Numbered from the stretch's first letter, positions 43,936 to 52,903 are shown. The stretch is 64,000 bases of DNA from an uncultured Draconibacterium sp. (GCF_963675065.1 NZ_OY775906.1:2024001-2088000); one strand, 5' to 3'. Program-made: numbers and translations. The notes: generated from the sequence alone by a model not told the origin.

Positions 43936-44355
43936 AAGCTTAATATTTTGGTTTGTGATTAGTTTAACTTCAACAGCAAAGTTTACGAAAAAATGAAACT
44001 TTTCATAGAATCTATTTATATTCTTCAGGTGTACGAACAATGTTATTAAACATAAACATTACCCAATAGAGTAGATAACCTGATATGAATATTATTTCAA
44101 CTAAGCAATTCCCAAAACGAATGCAATAAATCTTCGGTGTAAAACTTGCCATATACTATTTATGGTGGTTGAATATTTCCTAACCCAGACTTGTTTTCTC
44201 TGATAATAAAGGAAATAACACTTTAATTCACAAGCTGGCTCATATTTTAAGTCAAAAGAGAAAAAAATATCAGATAAAATACTGCAGTACCTTTTGGTCC
44301 AGTCTATTTGCTTTTCCCTCAATATTCACTATAATTGCATACCTAATTCAACAAG
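43936..44355. other. Intergenic region without recognisable feature
   Basis: 420 A/T-rich bases between divergent genes. A 73-codon minus frame at 44101-44322 has no start context or homology I can see. Promoters for both flanking genes should be here, but no clear TAnnTTTG with a matching -33 was found. Confidence 0.4.
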
Positions 44356-46575
44356 ATGAACCGTATATTATTTTCTGCAATTATTTTCGCAGTCTTTGCA
44401 TTTTCATGTAAACAAGAAACAACAACTGAAGATTTTTCAGCTTATGTAAATCCGTATATCGGAAGTGATTATCATGGCCATGTTTTTGTTGGCGCCAACG
44501 TTCCCTTTGGTGCCGTACAGCTTGGGCCAAATAATGCGCAGGAAACCTGGGACTGGTGCTCAGGCTATCATTATTCCGATTCGCTTCTGATTGGTTTTGC
44601 ACACACCCATTTAAGCGGAACCGGAATTGGCGATTTGGGCGATTTGCTCTATATGCCCGTTTCCGATGAATTTAACTACGCACAGGAATCAAACAAAGCT
44701 TATCCCTGGAGTGCCCTTTATACGCACGACGATGAACAGATTAGTCCCGGATATTACTCCATCAATATCAATAAATACAATGTTCAGGCAGAACTGACCG
44801 CCACCGAACGTGTTGGTTTTCAGAAATACAATTTTAATGCTCCCGGAAACTCTAAATTGATTATCGATCTTGCTTACGGAACCGGCTGGGATGCACTTAC
44901 AAAAGCCGATCTTCAGCAGGAAGACAAGCAGAGAATTAGCGGATTTCGTTACTCAAAAGGTTGGGCAGCCGATCAAAAAGTTTATTTCCATACCGAGTTT
45001 TCGAAAGCTATCAAAACCTTAAAAATATTGCGTCAGAACAACAAAGGAATTAACACCGTTGAACTTGAATTTGAAGGTAACGGTGAGTTGTTGGTTAAAA
45101 CGGCAATCTCACCGGTTAGTACCGATGGTGCTAAAAACAACCTAAGTACAGAACTTGCTGATTGGAATTTTGCAGCTACAAAACAAACAGCACGCGAAAA
45201 ATGGAACACTGAGCTGAGCAAAATCAAAATTGAAACGACTTCACCATCTGCCAAAACAACATTTTATACGGCCTTGTACCATACCATGATCGCACCATCG
45301 TTGTTCGACGATGTTAACGGCGATTACCGTGGTGCCGATGGTAAAAACTACACTAATCCGGGTTACGATACCTACACCACTTTTTCGTTATGGGATACTT
45401 ACCGCGCTGCACACCCGCTGTTTACACTGGTTCAGCCTGAACGTGTAAACGACATGGTAAACACGATGTTGAGCATTTACGAACAACAGGGCAAACTTCC
45501 GGTGTGGCATTTACACGGCAATGAGACCAACACCATGGTGGGAAACCACGCCATTCCGGTAATTGCTGATGCTTTACTAAAAGGATACACCGGTTTTGAT
45601 GCGGAGATAGCTTTTGAAGCCGTAAAATCAACTATGCTGATGGATGAACGCGGCCTGAACTTCATAAAAGAAAAAGGTTATATCCCGGCTGATTCAACAG
45701 TCGAATCGGTTGCAATGGCGCTTGAATATGCTATTGACGACTGGTGCGTGGCAGCTATGGCAAAGAAACTGGGGAAATCCGAAGACTTTGAACTATTTGC
45801 CAAACGAGCAAAATATTACGAAAACTATTTCAATAAAGAAACCGGTTTTATGCGTGGACGAATAGCTGACGATAGCTGGCGTACTCCTTTCAACCCGGTT
45901 CACTCTGAGCATCGTGCCGACGATTTTTGCGAAGGTAACGCCTGGCAATATACGTGGCTGGTTCCGCATGACATTAATGGATTGATCGGTCTTTTCGAAA
46001 GCGAATCCGCGTTTACAAAAAAACTGGATGAGCTTTTTACTACCGAAGAAACATTAAACGAAGGGGCATCGAGCGACATTTCAGGTTTGATTGGTATGTA
46101 TGCCCACGGAAACGAGCCGGGGCATCACATTCCTTACATGTACGCGTTTGCAGGCCAGCAATGGAAAACCGCCGAAAAGGTGAATTTCATTATGAATGAA
46201 ATGTATACCGACCAACCCGACGGACTATGCGGAAACGAAGACTGCGGACAAATGTCGGCATGGTACGTATTCTCTTCGCTGGGATTCTACCCGGTAAATC
46301 CGGCCAACGGTGTTTATGTTTTTGGAAGTCCGCTGTTTGAATCGGCTGCCATTGAATTACCGGGCGACAAATTATTCCAGGTAAAAGCAACAAATCTGAA
46401 TAAAACAAATATTTATATCGATTCAGTTACGCTTAACGGCGAACCATACGAAAAAAGCTACATCACACATGCTGATGTAGTTAAGGGAGGTGTACTGGAA
46501 TTTACAATGACTGCAAGCCCTAATAAGAATTTTGGTCAGGCTGAAGACAGTCGTCCGAAATCTGGCTACAAATAG
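44356..46575 (+). CDS. GH92 alpha-mannosidase, lipoprotein 1
   Basis: 739 residues. Lipoprotein signal (FAVFAFSCKQ, Cys18) places it at the cell surface or in the periplasm. The GH92 core starts at YVNPYIGSD; the (alpha/alpha)6 barrel has CEGNAWQYTW near 526 (likely acid Glu), GNEPGHHIPYMY near 580 and GNEDCGQMSAWYVFSSLGFYPV near 625 (base Asp). It is a calcium-dependent exo-alpha-mannosidase that inverts configuration, acting on alpha-1,2/1,3/1,4/1,6 mannosides of N-glycans or mannans. First of a tandem pair; the linkage preferred is not evident from the sequence. Confidence 0.93.
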   Translation: MNRILFSAIIFAVFAFSCKQETTTEDFSAYVNPYIGSDYHGHVFVGANVPFGAVQLGPNNAQETWDWCSGYHYSDSLLIGFAHTHLSGTGIGDLGDLLYMPVSDEFNYAQESNKAYPWSALYTHDDEQISPGYYSININKYNVQAELTATERVGFQKYNFNAPGNSKLIIDLAYGTGWDALTKADLQQEDKQRISGFRYSKGWAADQKVYFHTEFSKAIKTLKILRQNNKGINTVELEFEGNGELLVKTAISPVSTDGAKNNLSTELADWNFAATKQTAREKWNTELSKIKIETTSPSAKTTFYTALYHTMIAPSLFDDVNGDYRGADGKNYTNPGYDTYTTFSLWDTYRAAHPLFTLVQPERVNDMVNTMLSIYEQQGKLPVWHLHGNETNTMVGNHAIPVIADALLKGYTGFDAEIAFEAVKSTMLMDERGLNFIKEKGYIPADSTVESVAMALEYAIDDWCVAAMAKKLGKSEDFELFAKRAKYYENYFNKETGFMRGRIADDSWRTPFNPVHSEHRADDFCEGNAWQYTWLVPHDINGLIGLFESESAFTKKLDELFTTEETLNEGASSDISGLIGMYAHGNEPGHHIPYMYAFAGQQWKTAEKVNFIMNEMYTDQPDGLCGNEDCGQMSAWYVFSSLGFYPVNPANGVYVFGSPLFESAAIELPGDKLFQVKATNLNKTNIYIDSVTLNGEPYEKSYITHADVVKGGVLEFTMTASPNKNFGQAEDSRPKSGYK

Positions 46576-46603
46576 TTGGGTTACTCAAAAAATTATATTT
46601 TTG
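46576..46603 (+). promoter_or_regulatory. Candidate promoter of the second GH92 gene
   Basis: TTG at 46576-46578 and TATTTTTG at 46596-46603 match the Bacteroidota -33/-7 elements with a 17-base gap, 44 bases upstream of the next ATG. The second gene may thus be expressed separately from the first. Confidence 0.45.
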
Positions 46604-46646
46604 CGCCTGATTTATACCTATACAACAACTTAATAAACTCACTACA

Positions 46647-48944
46647 ATGAAGTATTTTTTAATGTTTTGCCTTGGCGCAATTCTATTTAGCTGCACTTCT
46701 AAAGTCAGCACTCAATCAACAACTACGCTCACGAAACTGGTGGAACTGGTAAATCCACTGATGGGTACCGATTCGGAATTCAAACTATCGAACGGAAACA
46801 CCTACCCTGCCATTGCACGTCCGTGGGGAATGAATTTCTGGACACCTCAAACCGGCCGCATGGGCGACGGATGGGGTTACACCTACGATTCGTACAAAAT
46901 TCAGGGATTCAAACAAACGCATCAGCCTAGTCCGTGGATTAACGATTATGCCGCATTTTCGCTAATGCCGGTTACCGGAGAGCTAAAATTTGAAGGCGCA
47001 GAACGTGCCTCGTGGTTTTCGCACAAAGCAGAAGTGGCCCTGCCGCACTACTATAAAGTGTATCTGGCCGACTACGATGTAACAACAGAGTTTACGCCAA
47101 CCGACCGCGCGGTGTCATTCCGTTTTACTTTTCCTGAAAACGACAATTCGTATATCCTTTTGGATGCATTCGATGGAGGATCGATGGTGAAGATCATTCC
47201 TGAAGAACGTAAAATTGTTGGTTACTGCCAGAACAATCATGGCGGTGTACCGGCCAATTTCAAGAATTATTTTGTAGCCGTTTTCGATAAAGATTTTGAG
47301 GTGGTAAAAACCTGGAAAGACGAAAATCTGCAGGAAACTGCCGAAGCCAAAAGTTTCCACGTTGGTGGTATCGTTGGTTTCAAAACCAAAAAAGGTGAAG
47401 AAGTAAATGTAAAACTGGCATCATCGTTTATCAGTGCCGAACAAGCTGAACTGAACCTGAGCCGGGAAATTGGCGACAAATCGTTTGAAACGATTAAGGC
47501 TGAAGGTGAGCAGATCTGGGAAAAAGAACTGGGCCGGATTAAAGTGGAAGGTGGCAGCGAAGCCGAACAAAAAACTTTTTATTCGTGTTTATACCGCACC
47601 TTGCTTTTCCCGCGTAAATTTTACGAATTTGATGCCGATAACAATATTGTTCATTACAGCCCGTACAACGGCGAAGTTTTGCCGGGCTATATGTTTACCG
47701 ACAATGGTTTCTGGGACACATTCCGTGCGGTATTCCCTTTCTTTACGCTGATGTATCCTGACCTGAATGGTCAGATTATGGAAGGACTGGTTAATACTTA
47801 CAAAGAAAGTGGATGGTTGCCGGAATGGGCAAGTCCCGGTCACCGTGGATGTATGATTGGTTCCAACTCTGCATCACTGATTGCCGATTCATACCTGAAA
47901 GGGATTCGTGGTTACGACATTGAAACTTTGTACGAAGCCATGATAAAAAATACCAACGGCTACATGGAGCAGATTCATTCTGTTGGCCGTTATGGTGCCG
48001 ATTATTACAACGAATTGGGTTACGTGCCATACAATGTTGGCATTAACGAAAACACCGCTCGTACGCTGGAATATGCTTATGCCGATTACTGTATCTGGAA
48101 ACTGGCAGAGGAGCTGGGTAAACCTCAGGAAGAGATTGACCTGTTTAAACAACGTGCCCGCAATTTCCATAATGTTTATGATTCGAAAAGCAAACTGATG
48201 CGCGGTAAAAACGAAGACGGAACTTTTCAGGCGCCATTTAGCCCTTACAAATGGGGCGATGCATTTACCGAAGGAAACAGCTGGCATTACACCTGGAGCG
48301 TTTTCCAGGACATTGAAGGCTTGAAACAATTGATGGGTGGCAATGATGAGTTTGTGGCTATGCTCGACTCGGTGTTTGTTGTCCCTCCTATCTTCGACGA
48401 TTCATATTATGGTGGTACCATCCATGAGATTCGCGAGATGCAGATTGCAGGAATGGGTAACTATGCACACGGAAACCAGCCCATTCAGCACATGATCTAC
48501 CTGTACAATTATTCCGATCAGCCATGGAAAACACAGGCGCATGTTCGCGAAGTGCTGACAAAACTGTACTCGTACCAGGCTGATGGTTATTGTGGCGACG
48601 AAGATAACGGCCAGACTTCAGCATGGTATGTTTTCAGCTCAATGGGATTCTATCCGGTTTGTCCGGGAACCGACGAGTATGTGTTGGGATCTCCGCTGTT
48701 CAACAAAATCACGGTTACACTCGAAAACGGCAATGAGTTTGTGATCGACGCCACCGATAACTCAAAGGAAAACGTTTATGTAAACGATGTTGTACTGAAT
48801 GGAGAATCGTACAATAAAAACTTCCTGAAACACGCCACTATTCAAAATGGCGGAGAGCTAGTTTTTGACATGGCCAGCCAGCCAAATAAAACTCGTGGCA
48901 CGGAAACGGAAAGTTTCCCCTACTCGATGACATTTGAAGATTAA
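46647..48944 (+). CDS. GH92 alpha-mannosidase, lipoprotein 2
   Basis: 765 residues. Lipoprotein signal MKYFLMFCLGAILFSC (Cys16). GH92 motifs: LVNPLMGTDSEF, TEGNSWHYTWSVFQD near 541 (acid Glu), GNQPIQHMIYLYNY near 605 and GDEDNGQTSAWYVFSSMGFYPV near 650. It differs from the upstream paralogue in the substrate-facing loops: GNQPIQ replaces GNEPGH and PWGMNFWTPQTG replaces VPFGAVQLGPN. A different linkage specificity is therefore likely. It ends at a strong terminator. Confidence 0.93.
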   Translation: MKYFLMFCLGAILFSCTSKVSTQSTTTLTKLVELVNPLMGTDSEFKLSNGNTYPAIARPWGMNFWTPQTGRMGDGWGYTYDSYKIQGFKQTHQPSPWINDYAAFSLMPVTGELKFEGAERASWFSHKAEVALPHYYKVYLADYDVTTEFTPTDRAVSFRFTFPENDNSYILLDAFDGGSMVKIIPEERKIVGYCQNNHGGVPANFKNYFVAVFDKDFEVVKTWKDENLQETAEAKSFHVGGIVGFKTKKGEEVNVKLASSFISAEQAELNLSREIGDKSFETIKAEGEQIWEKELGRIKVEGGSEAEQKTFYSCLYRTLLFPRKFYEFDADNNIVHYSPYNGEVLPGYMFTDNGFWDTFRAVFPFFTLMYPDLNGQIMEGLVNTYKESGWLPEWASPGHRGCMIGSNSASLIADSYLKGIRGYDIETLYEAMIKNTNGYMEQIHSVGRYGADYYNELGYVPYNVGINENTARTLEYAYADYCIWKLAEELGKPQEEIDLFKQRARNFHNVYDSKSKLMRGKNEDGTFQAPFSPYKWGDAFTEGNSWHYTWSVFQDIEGLKQLMGGNDEFVAMLDSVFVVPPIFDDSYYGGTIHEIREMQIAGMGNYAHGNQPIQHMIYLYNYSDQPWKTQAHVREVLTKLYSYQADGYCGDEDNGQTSAWYVFSSMGFYPVCPGTDEYVLGSPLFNKITVTLENGNEFVIDATDNSKENVYVNDVVLNGESYNKNFLKHATIQNGGELVFDMASQPNKTRGTETESFPYSMTFED

Positions 48945-48993
48945 TTGCCACACTGCGAATTTGCAGAATTGTTAAATTGTAGATAATAAAAAG

Positions 48994-49048
48994 GCACTTT
49001 CCGACAATGTAAGTTTTAAACTGGCATTTCGGAAAGTGCTTTCTTTTT
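48994..49048 (+). terminator. Terminator of the GH92 pair
   Basis: GCACTTTCCGA (48994-49004) pairs with TCGGAAAGTGC (49029-49039) around a 24-base loop, followed by TTTCTTTTTG. Confidence 0.85.
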
Positions 49049-49187
49049 GATTCCCATTCTGGCAATCCGCCCTTTTTCTTATTCAGAAAGCATTCTTCGC
49101 TTACCACCAAGAGTTTAAAATTATAAGGCAGTAAAACTTTGCGCCTATATTTACGTTTTACGAATACAAACTTTTAATTAAACGATT

Positions 49188-49571
49188 ATGCAAAGTAATG
49201 CTGTAGGCTGGTTTGAAGTGCCGGTTACCGACATGAACCGGGCCATAAAATTTTACGAAACGGTATTAGATGTAAAACTCGACCGCAACCAAATGGGACC
49301 ATTTGATATGGCATGGTTCCCGATGACGGATGAAAGTTACGGCTCTGCCGGATCGCTGGTATGCCATCCCGATTTTTATAAGCCATCGGCCGAAGGTGTT
49401 GTTATTTATTTTACGGCGCACTCGGGCGACCTGAGTAATGAACTTTCGCGTGTTGAAGAAGCAGGAGGTCAGGTGCTGCAGCCCAAAACAAAAATCTCGG
49501 ACGAATATGGTTTTATGGCCTTGTTTATCGACAGCGAAGGCAACCGGATAGCTTTGCACTCAAGGGAATAG
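49188..49571 (+). CDS. VOC-superfamily (glyoxalase/bleomycin-resistance-like) protein
   Basis: 127 residues, one VOC module of two beta-alpha-beta-beta-beta units. VGWFEVPVTDMNRAIKFYETVLD opens the first repeat and the second begins near VIYFTA. Possible metal ligands are an early Glu (WFEVP) and a late position near EGNRIALHS. Many such small proteins have no proven reaction; it may be a lyase, a dioxygenase or a binding protein. It is monocistronic and its 3' end leads directly into the second 21-bp array. Confidence 0.8.
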   Translation: MQSNAVGWFEVPVTDMNRAIKFYETVLDVKLDRNQMGPFDMAWFPMTDESYGSAGSLVCHPDFYKPSAEGVVIYFTAHSGDLSNELSRVEEAGGQVLQPKTKISDEYGFMALFIDSEGNRIALHSRE

Positions 49572-49607
49572 ATTTGGCATTTTGTGCATTTTGTTATCCG
49601 CTTTAGT

Positions 49608-49911
49608 CCCCTGAAATTTTATAATTCTCCCCTGGTTTTTCAGACCATGCCCCTTGGGGCAAAGCCTGTGCCCCTGGTTTTTTGCTTTGTGCCCCTTGGG
49701 GATCGTTATGTGAAAACAGGGGCGCGCTTTGTTCCCCTTGGGGATTATTCCGTGCACCATGGGGATGGCTTTGCGAAAACGGGGGCATGCTTTGTGCCCC
49801 TTGGGGATCGCTATGAGAAACAAGGGGCGCGCTTTGTGCCCCTTAGGGATTATTCCGTGCCCCATGGGGATAGCTTTGCAAAAACTGGGGCATGCTTTGT
49901 GCCCCTTGGGG
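49608..49911. repeat. 21-bp-periodic palindrome array B
   Basis: Fifteen phases spaced exactly 21 bp (49608 + 21n, to 49902). Full CCCCTTGGGG occurs at 49650, 49692, 49734, 49797 and 49902, with near-full CACCATGGGG (49755), CCCCTTAGGG (49839) and CCCCATGGGG (49860). CCCC-only half-sites are at 49608, 49629 and 49671; GGGG-only half-sites are at 49719, 49782, 49824 and 49887. The C half-sites are on the left and the G half-sites on the right. Spacers share partial longer motifs such as GCGCGCTTTGT. Frames stay open on both strands only because 21 is divisible by three. It lies between the convergent VOC and tilS genes. Confidence 0.93.
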
Positions 49912-49919
49912 ATTAGATG

Positions 49920-49986
49920 CTGGATACTGGATACTGGATTCTGGATACTAGATACTGGATTCTGGATACTGGATACTGGATGCAGG
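49920..49986 (+). repeat. Heptamer tandem repeat CTGGATA
   Basis: CTGG recurs every 7 bases at 49920, 49927, 49934, 49941, (CTAG 49948), 49955, 49962, 49969, 49976 and a degenerate copy at 49983, with ATA or ATT between. It adjoins the 21-bp array and ends about 4 bases from the tilS stop. The same heptamer recurs inverted near 52797-52903. Confidence 0.9.
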
Positions 49987-49989
49987 CTT

Positions 49990-51309
49990 CTACGCCATCA
50001 CAATTTTAAGCACCTGTTTTGTTGATGGTGTTACTTTAAAACGATTGTCCAGCCGGTGCCCCATAATCCAGACAATCTTTTTACCACTGCACAGCAGCCA
50101 GGTGTTCTCTTTTTCATGAAGTGGCATTTTCCGGTCGATAAAAAAGTCGCTTACCTTTTTAAAACCAGTCATCCCCAGCGGCTGAAAATAATCGCCTTGC
50201 TGCCATTTGCGTATCAATAACGGAAATTCCACCTCATCCATATCAACACAGGCAATATTCGCCTCTTTTATAATCGTAAAATCTTTGGCGTCGAAACGTT
50301 CAATCGAAATATCAAAAGGCGCAAACAGTTCTATATCGTCCTGTTCGATGTAGTATACGCGGTCTTCATCGTTTGTCAGTTCCTGAATAAATAAGGCATC
50401 GCGATCTTTTACCAGCCGGTGTGTTTTAGAAAAGAACTGTTTCCCGGAAAGTGTTTCCAGACTTTGATAAACCGTATCCACCACACTGGAATTAAAACCA
50501 AAACCCGAAAGAATCTCCAACAATACTATTTTAGGATGTGGTGAATTCTGCAGCTCCGGAATTGAAATTACCGACTGCTCTTTATCCTCTGTCAGAACCC
50601 GTCGAGCCTCACTATCAATGGTAGTTTCATACACTTCATAAGCAGCCTTCAGATTATCGACACTGGCCATAAAGTTCTTCTTAAAGGCCGGATTCAGCTC
50701 CGAAAACAAAGGCAAAATTTTATGACGCAAAAAGTTTCGTTGGAAAACTACTTCGTTGTTCGAAGAATCTTCGCGGCAGGAAATAAAGTTCCCGGCAGCG
50801 TACTTTTCAATGTCTTCGCGGCTTGCAAACAACAGCGGACGAATCAGTTTTCCCTTTTTCTCTTTTATACCGGTAAGGCCTTTTATGCCTGTTTTCCTCG
50901 ACAGGTTCAAAAAGAAAGTCTCGATCAGATCGTCCTGATGATGAGCTGTCACAATACAATCGTATTCATACTCTTTGCGTATGCGCTCGAAAAAACCATA
51001 GCGCAATTCGCGCGCCGCCATTTCAATTGAAATACCTTTTAGTGATGCGTATTCTTTTGTATCGAAAGTTTCAAAGTGAACCGGTGTTCCGTGCTGTTCC
51101 ACCTGCTCGCGCACAAAAGCCTCGTCGCCATCCGATTCGTCTCCGCGTAATCGGAAATTGCAATGGGCAATGCCATATTCAAATCCCGAGCGCTCGAATA
51201 AATGTAACAGTACCATGCTATCAATCCCGCCACTAATGGCCAACAAAACTTTTTGCCCGGACTTTATCAGCTGCTTTTGGTTGATATTACTTATGAATTG
51301 ATCGTACAT
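49990..51309 (-). CDS. tilS: tRNA(Ile)-lysidine synthase
   Basis: 439 residues, usual length. The N-terminal PP-loop ATPase domain has SGGIDS at 26-31 and later IVTAHHQDDLIETFFLNLSRKTG, the tRNA-lysidine synthetase signature. The C-terminal domain (PLLIRKWQQGDYFQPLGM..KKVSDFFIDRKMP) is the TilS substrate-binding module. It converts cytidine 34 of the AUA-reading tRNA-Ile to lysidine, an essential step for decoding. The 3' end lies against the heptamer repeat and its last codons do not enter it. Confidence 0.95.
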   Translation of the reverse strand: MYDQFISNINQKQLIKSGQKVLLAISGGIDSMVLLHLFERSGFEYGIAHCNFRLRGDESDGDEAFVREQVEQHGTPVHFETFDTKEYASLKGISIEMAARELRYGFFERIRKEYEYDCIVTAHHQDDLIETFFLNLSRKTGIKGLTGIKEKKGKLIRPLLFASREDIEKYAAGNFISCREDSSNNEVVFQRNFLRHKILPLFSELNPAFKKNFMASVDNLKAAYEVYETTIDSEARRVLTEDKEQSVISIPELQNSPHPKIVLLEILSGFGFNSSVVDTVYQSLETLSGKQFFSKTHRLVKDRDALFIQELTNDEDRVYYIEQDDIELFAPFDISIERFDAKDFTIIKEANIACVDMDEVEFPLLIRKWQQGDYFQPLGMTGFKKVSDFFIDRKMPLHEKENTWLLCSGKKIVWIMGHRLDNRFKVTPSTKQVLKIVMA

Positions 51310-51389
51310 GGTCTGCTTGTTGTTTATTTCCTTTTACTGAAAGTTGAGTCTTTTTATGTACATAAAAAATTAGAGACAAAGTTTAAAAA

Positions 51390-51469
51390 TTGTCATTTCG
51401 ACGAAGAATGAAGAGAAATCTCTTACTTAACAAATAGATTTCTCAGTCGTTCCTCCTTCGAAATGACAA
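51390..51469. repeat. Dispersed imperfect palindrome
   Basis: TTGTCATTTCG (51390-51400) pairs with CGAAATGACAA (51459-51469), with inner pairing of GAGAAATCT (51412-51420) to AGATTTCTC (51436-51444). The 80-bp element fills the tilS/pepT gap and resembles a repeat type I associate with many Bacteroidota genomes. It may form a hairpin between the two minus-strand genes. Confidence 0.75.
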
Positions 51470-51473
51470 GGAG

Positions 51474-52700
51474 CTACTTTTTCACTTTTCCTACCGCCTG
51501 CGCAATGTTTAGTATTACCTCAACTGATTTTAGCATTGAAGGAATTGGCACAAACTCAAACGGCCCATGAAAATTATGTCCACCGGCAAAGATATTCGGG
51601 CAAGGCAGTCCATCATATGAAAGACGTGCGCCATCGGTACCACCGCGAATAGCTTTTATTTTGGGCTCCACACCGGCCTCAATCATTGCCTTTTCGGCAA
51701 TATCAATAATGTATTTCACGGGTTCCACTTTTTCGCGCATGTTGTAGTACTGATCTTCCATCTTCAGTTCCACAATATCTTTGTCGTATTCCGAATTAAT
51801 CAACTTAACAACGTTGGTTAATAATCTTTTTTTGTCCTCGAATTTAGTTTTGTCATGATCGCGGATAATATATTCCAGTTCCGCTTCTTCAACGCCACCA
51901 TTCATCGATAACAGGTGGAAAAAACCTTCGTATTTCTCGGTATGTTCCGGACGCTGTGTCGGAGGTAGCATGGCAATCAATTTATGTGCTACCAGTAGGG
52001 CGTTAATCATTTTGTCTTTCGCCGATCCGGGATGCACGCTAAGACCTTTTATTTTAATATTCGCTCCAGCCGCATTAAAATTCTCGAATTCTAACTCTCC
52101 AATTTCACCACCATCAAGTGTGTAAGCAAAATCGGCACCAAATTTCTTCACATCAAAATAGTCGGTTCCTTTACCAATCTCCTCATCGGGCGTAAAAGCA
52201 ATGCGGATCTTTCCGTGCTTTAAATCCGGCGAATTTAACAGCTGCTCGGCAGCCGTAACAATTTCGGCAACCCCTGCTTTATCGTCGGCACCCAACAGCG
52301 TTGTTCCGTCGGCGGTAATAATATCCTGTCCTTTGTAGTTTAATATTTCAGGAAACTGTTTTGGATCAATACAAACTTTGTTTTTTAAATAAACAGTGCA
52401 GCCATCGTACTTCTCGATTATCTGTGGATCAACACTTTCGCCCGAAAAATCAGGACTGGTATCAACGTGAGATATAAAACCAACCACCGGGCAGTCGCTA
52501 ACGCCCTTTGCCGGAATGGTTGCTGTTACATAACCGTATTTGTCCATTTCCACCTCGCTCAATCCAATCGCCTTTAATTCTTCAACCAGTTTTTTCATAA
52601 AAACCAGTTGACGGTCGGTACTTGGGTACGTTTTACTTTTTGGATCGGAAGTGGTGTATTGTTTTGCGTAATTGATAAATCGTTCTACTACTTTTTCCAT
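51474..52700 (-). CDS. pepT: Peptidase T (tripeptide aminopeptidase)
   Basis: 408 residues, family M20B. Zinc site motifs: SHVDTSPD (His78, Asp80), GADDKAGVAEI (Asp139-140), TPDEEIGKG (catalytic Glu173, ligand Glu174), YTLDGGEIGE and a late His in FAGGHNFHGPFEF. It releases the N-terminal residue of tripeptides in the cytoplasm. The length and all metal ligands are normal. It is probably transcribed alone, with palindromic repeats on both sides. Confidence 0.95.
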   Translation of the reverse strand: MEKVVERFINYAKQYTTSDPKSKTYPSTDRQLVFMKKLVEELKAIGLSEVEMDKYGYVTATIPAKGVSDCPVVGFISHVDTSPDFSGESVDPQIIEKYDGCTVYLKNKVCIDPKQFPEILNYKGQDIITADGTTLLGADDKAGVAEIVTAAEQLLNSPDLKHGKIRIAFTPDEEIGKGTDYFDVKKFGADFAYTLDGGEIGELEFENFNAAGANIKIKGLSVHPGSAKDKMINALLVAHKLIAMLPPTQRPEHTEKYEGFFHLLSMNGGVEEAELEYIIRDHDKTKFEDKKRLLTNVVKLINSEYDKDIVELKMEDQYYNMREKVEPVKYIIDIAEKAMIEAGVEPKIKAIRGGTDGARLSYDGLPCPNIFAGGHNFHGPFEFVPIPSMLKSVEVILNIAQAVGKVKK

Positions 52701-52796
52701 TCTCTTGTATGACTTTTATTATTCTGATTTCAACATGGTGTGCAAATTTATATTTTTTACAGAGGATAAAAACTGACAAAGCTTTCAAATTAGCAT

Positions 52797-52903
52797 CCAG
52801 AATCCAGGGATGTCATCTTTCTACACGCTGAAAATAAAGATGACATCCTTTTATCACTCAGTATCTACTATCAAGCATCCAGAGCCAAGTATCCAGCATC
52901 CAG
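52797..52903. repeat. Inverted heptamer remnants flanking a 13-bp hairpin
   Basis: CCAG at 52797 and 52804 is followed by a perfect stem GGATGTCATCTTT (52808-52820) / AAAGATGACATCC (52836-52848), then CCAG again at 52879, 52893 and 52900, in 7-base register. The heptamer is the reverse complement of the one at 49920. It lies between pepT and the next gene. Confidence 0.75.

Noticed and set aside
43936..44040. Upstream start of the DUF3857 paralogue
   Set aside because: It adds 35 residues ahead of a normal signal sequence starting at 43935.
44101..44322. 73-codon minus-strand frame
   Set aside because: No recognisable motif or signal peptide, poor start context, in an A/T-rich divergent region; probably chance.
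49560..50025. Several overlapping open frames on both strands across array B (e.g. 49584-49916 plus, 49560-49865 minus)
   Set aside because: Open on both strands at once because the period is a multiple of three. Repeated PLGD/PKGHK peptides follow from the DNA palindrome; none has a credible start or signal.
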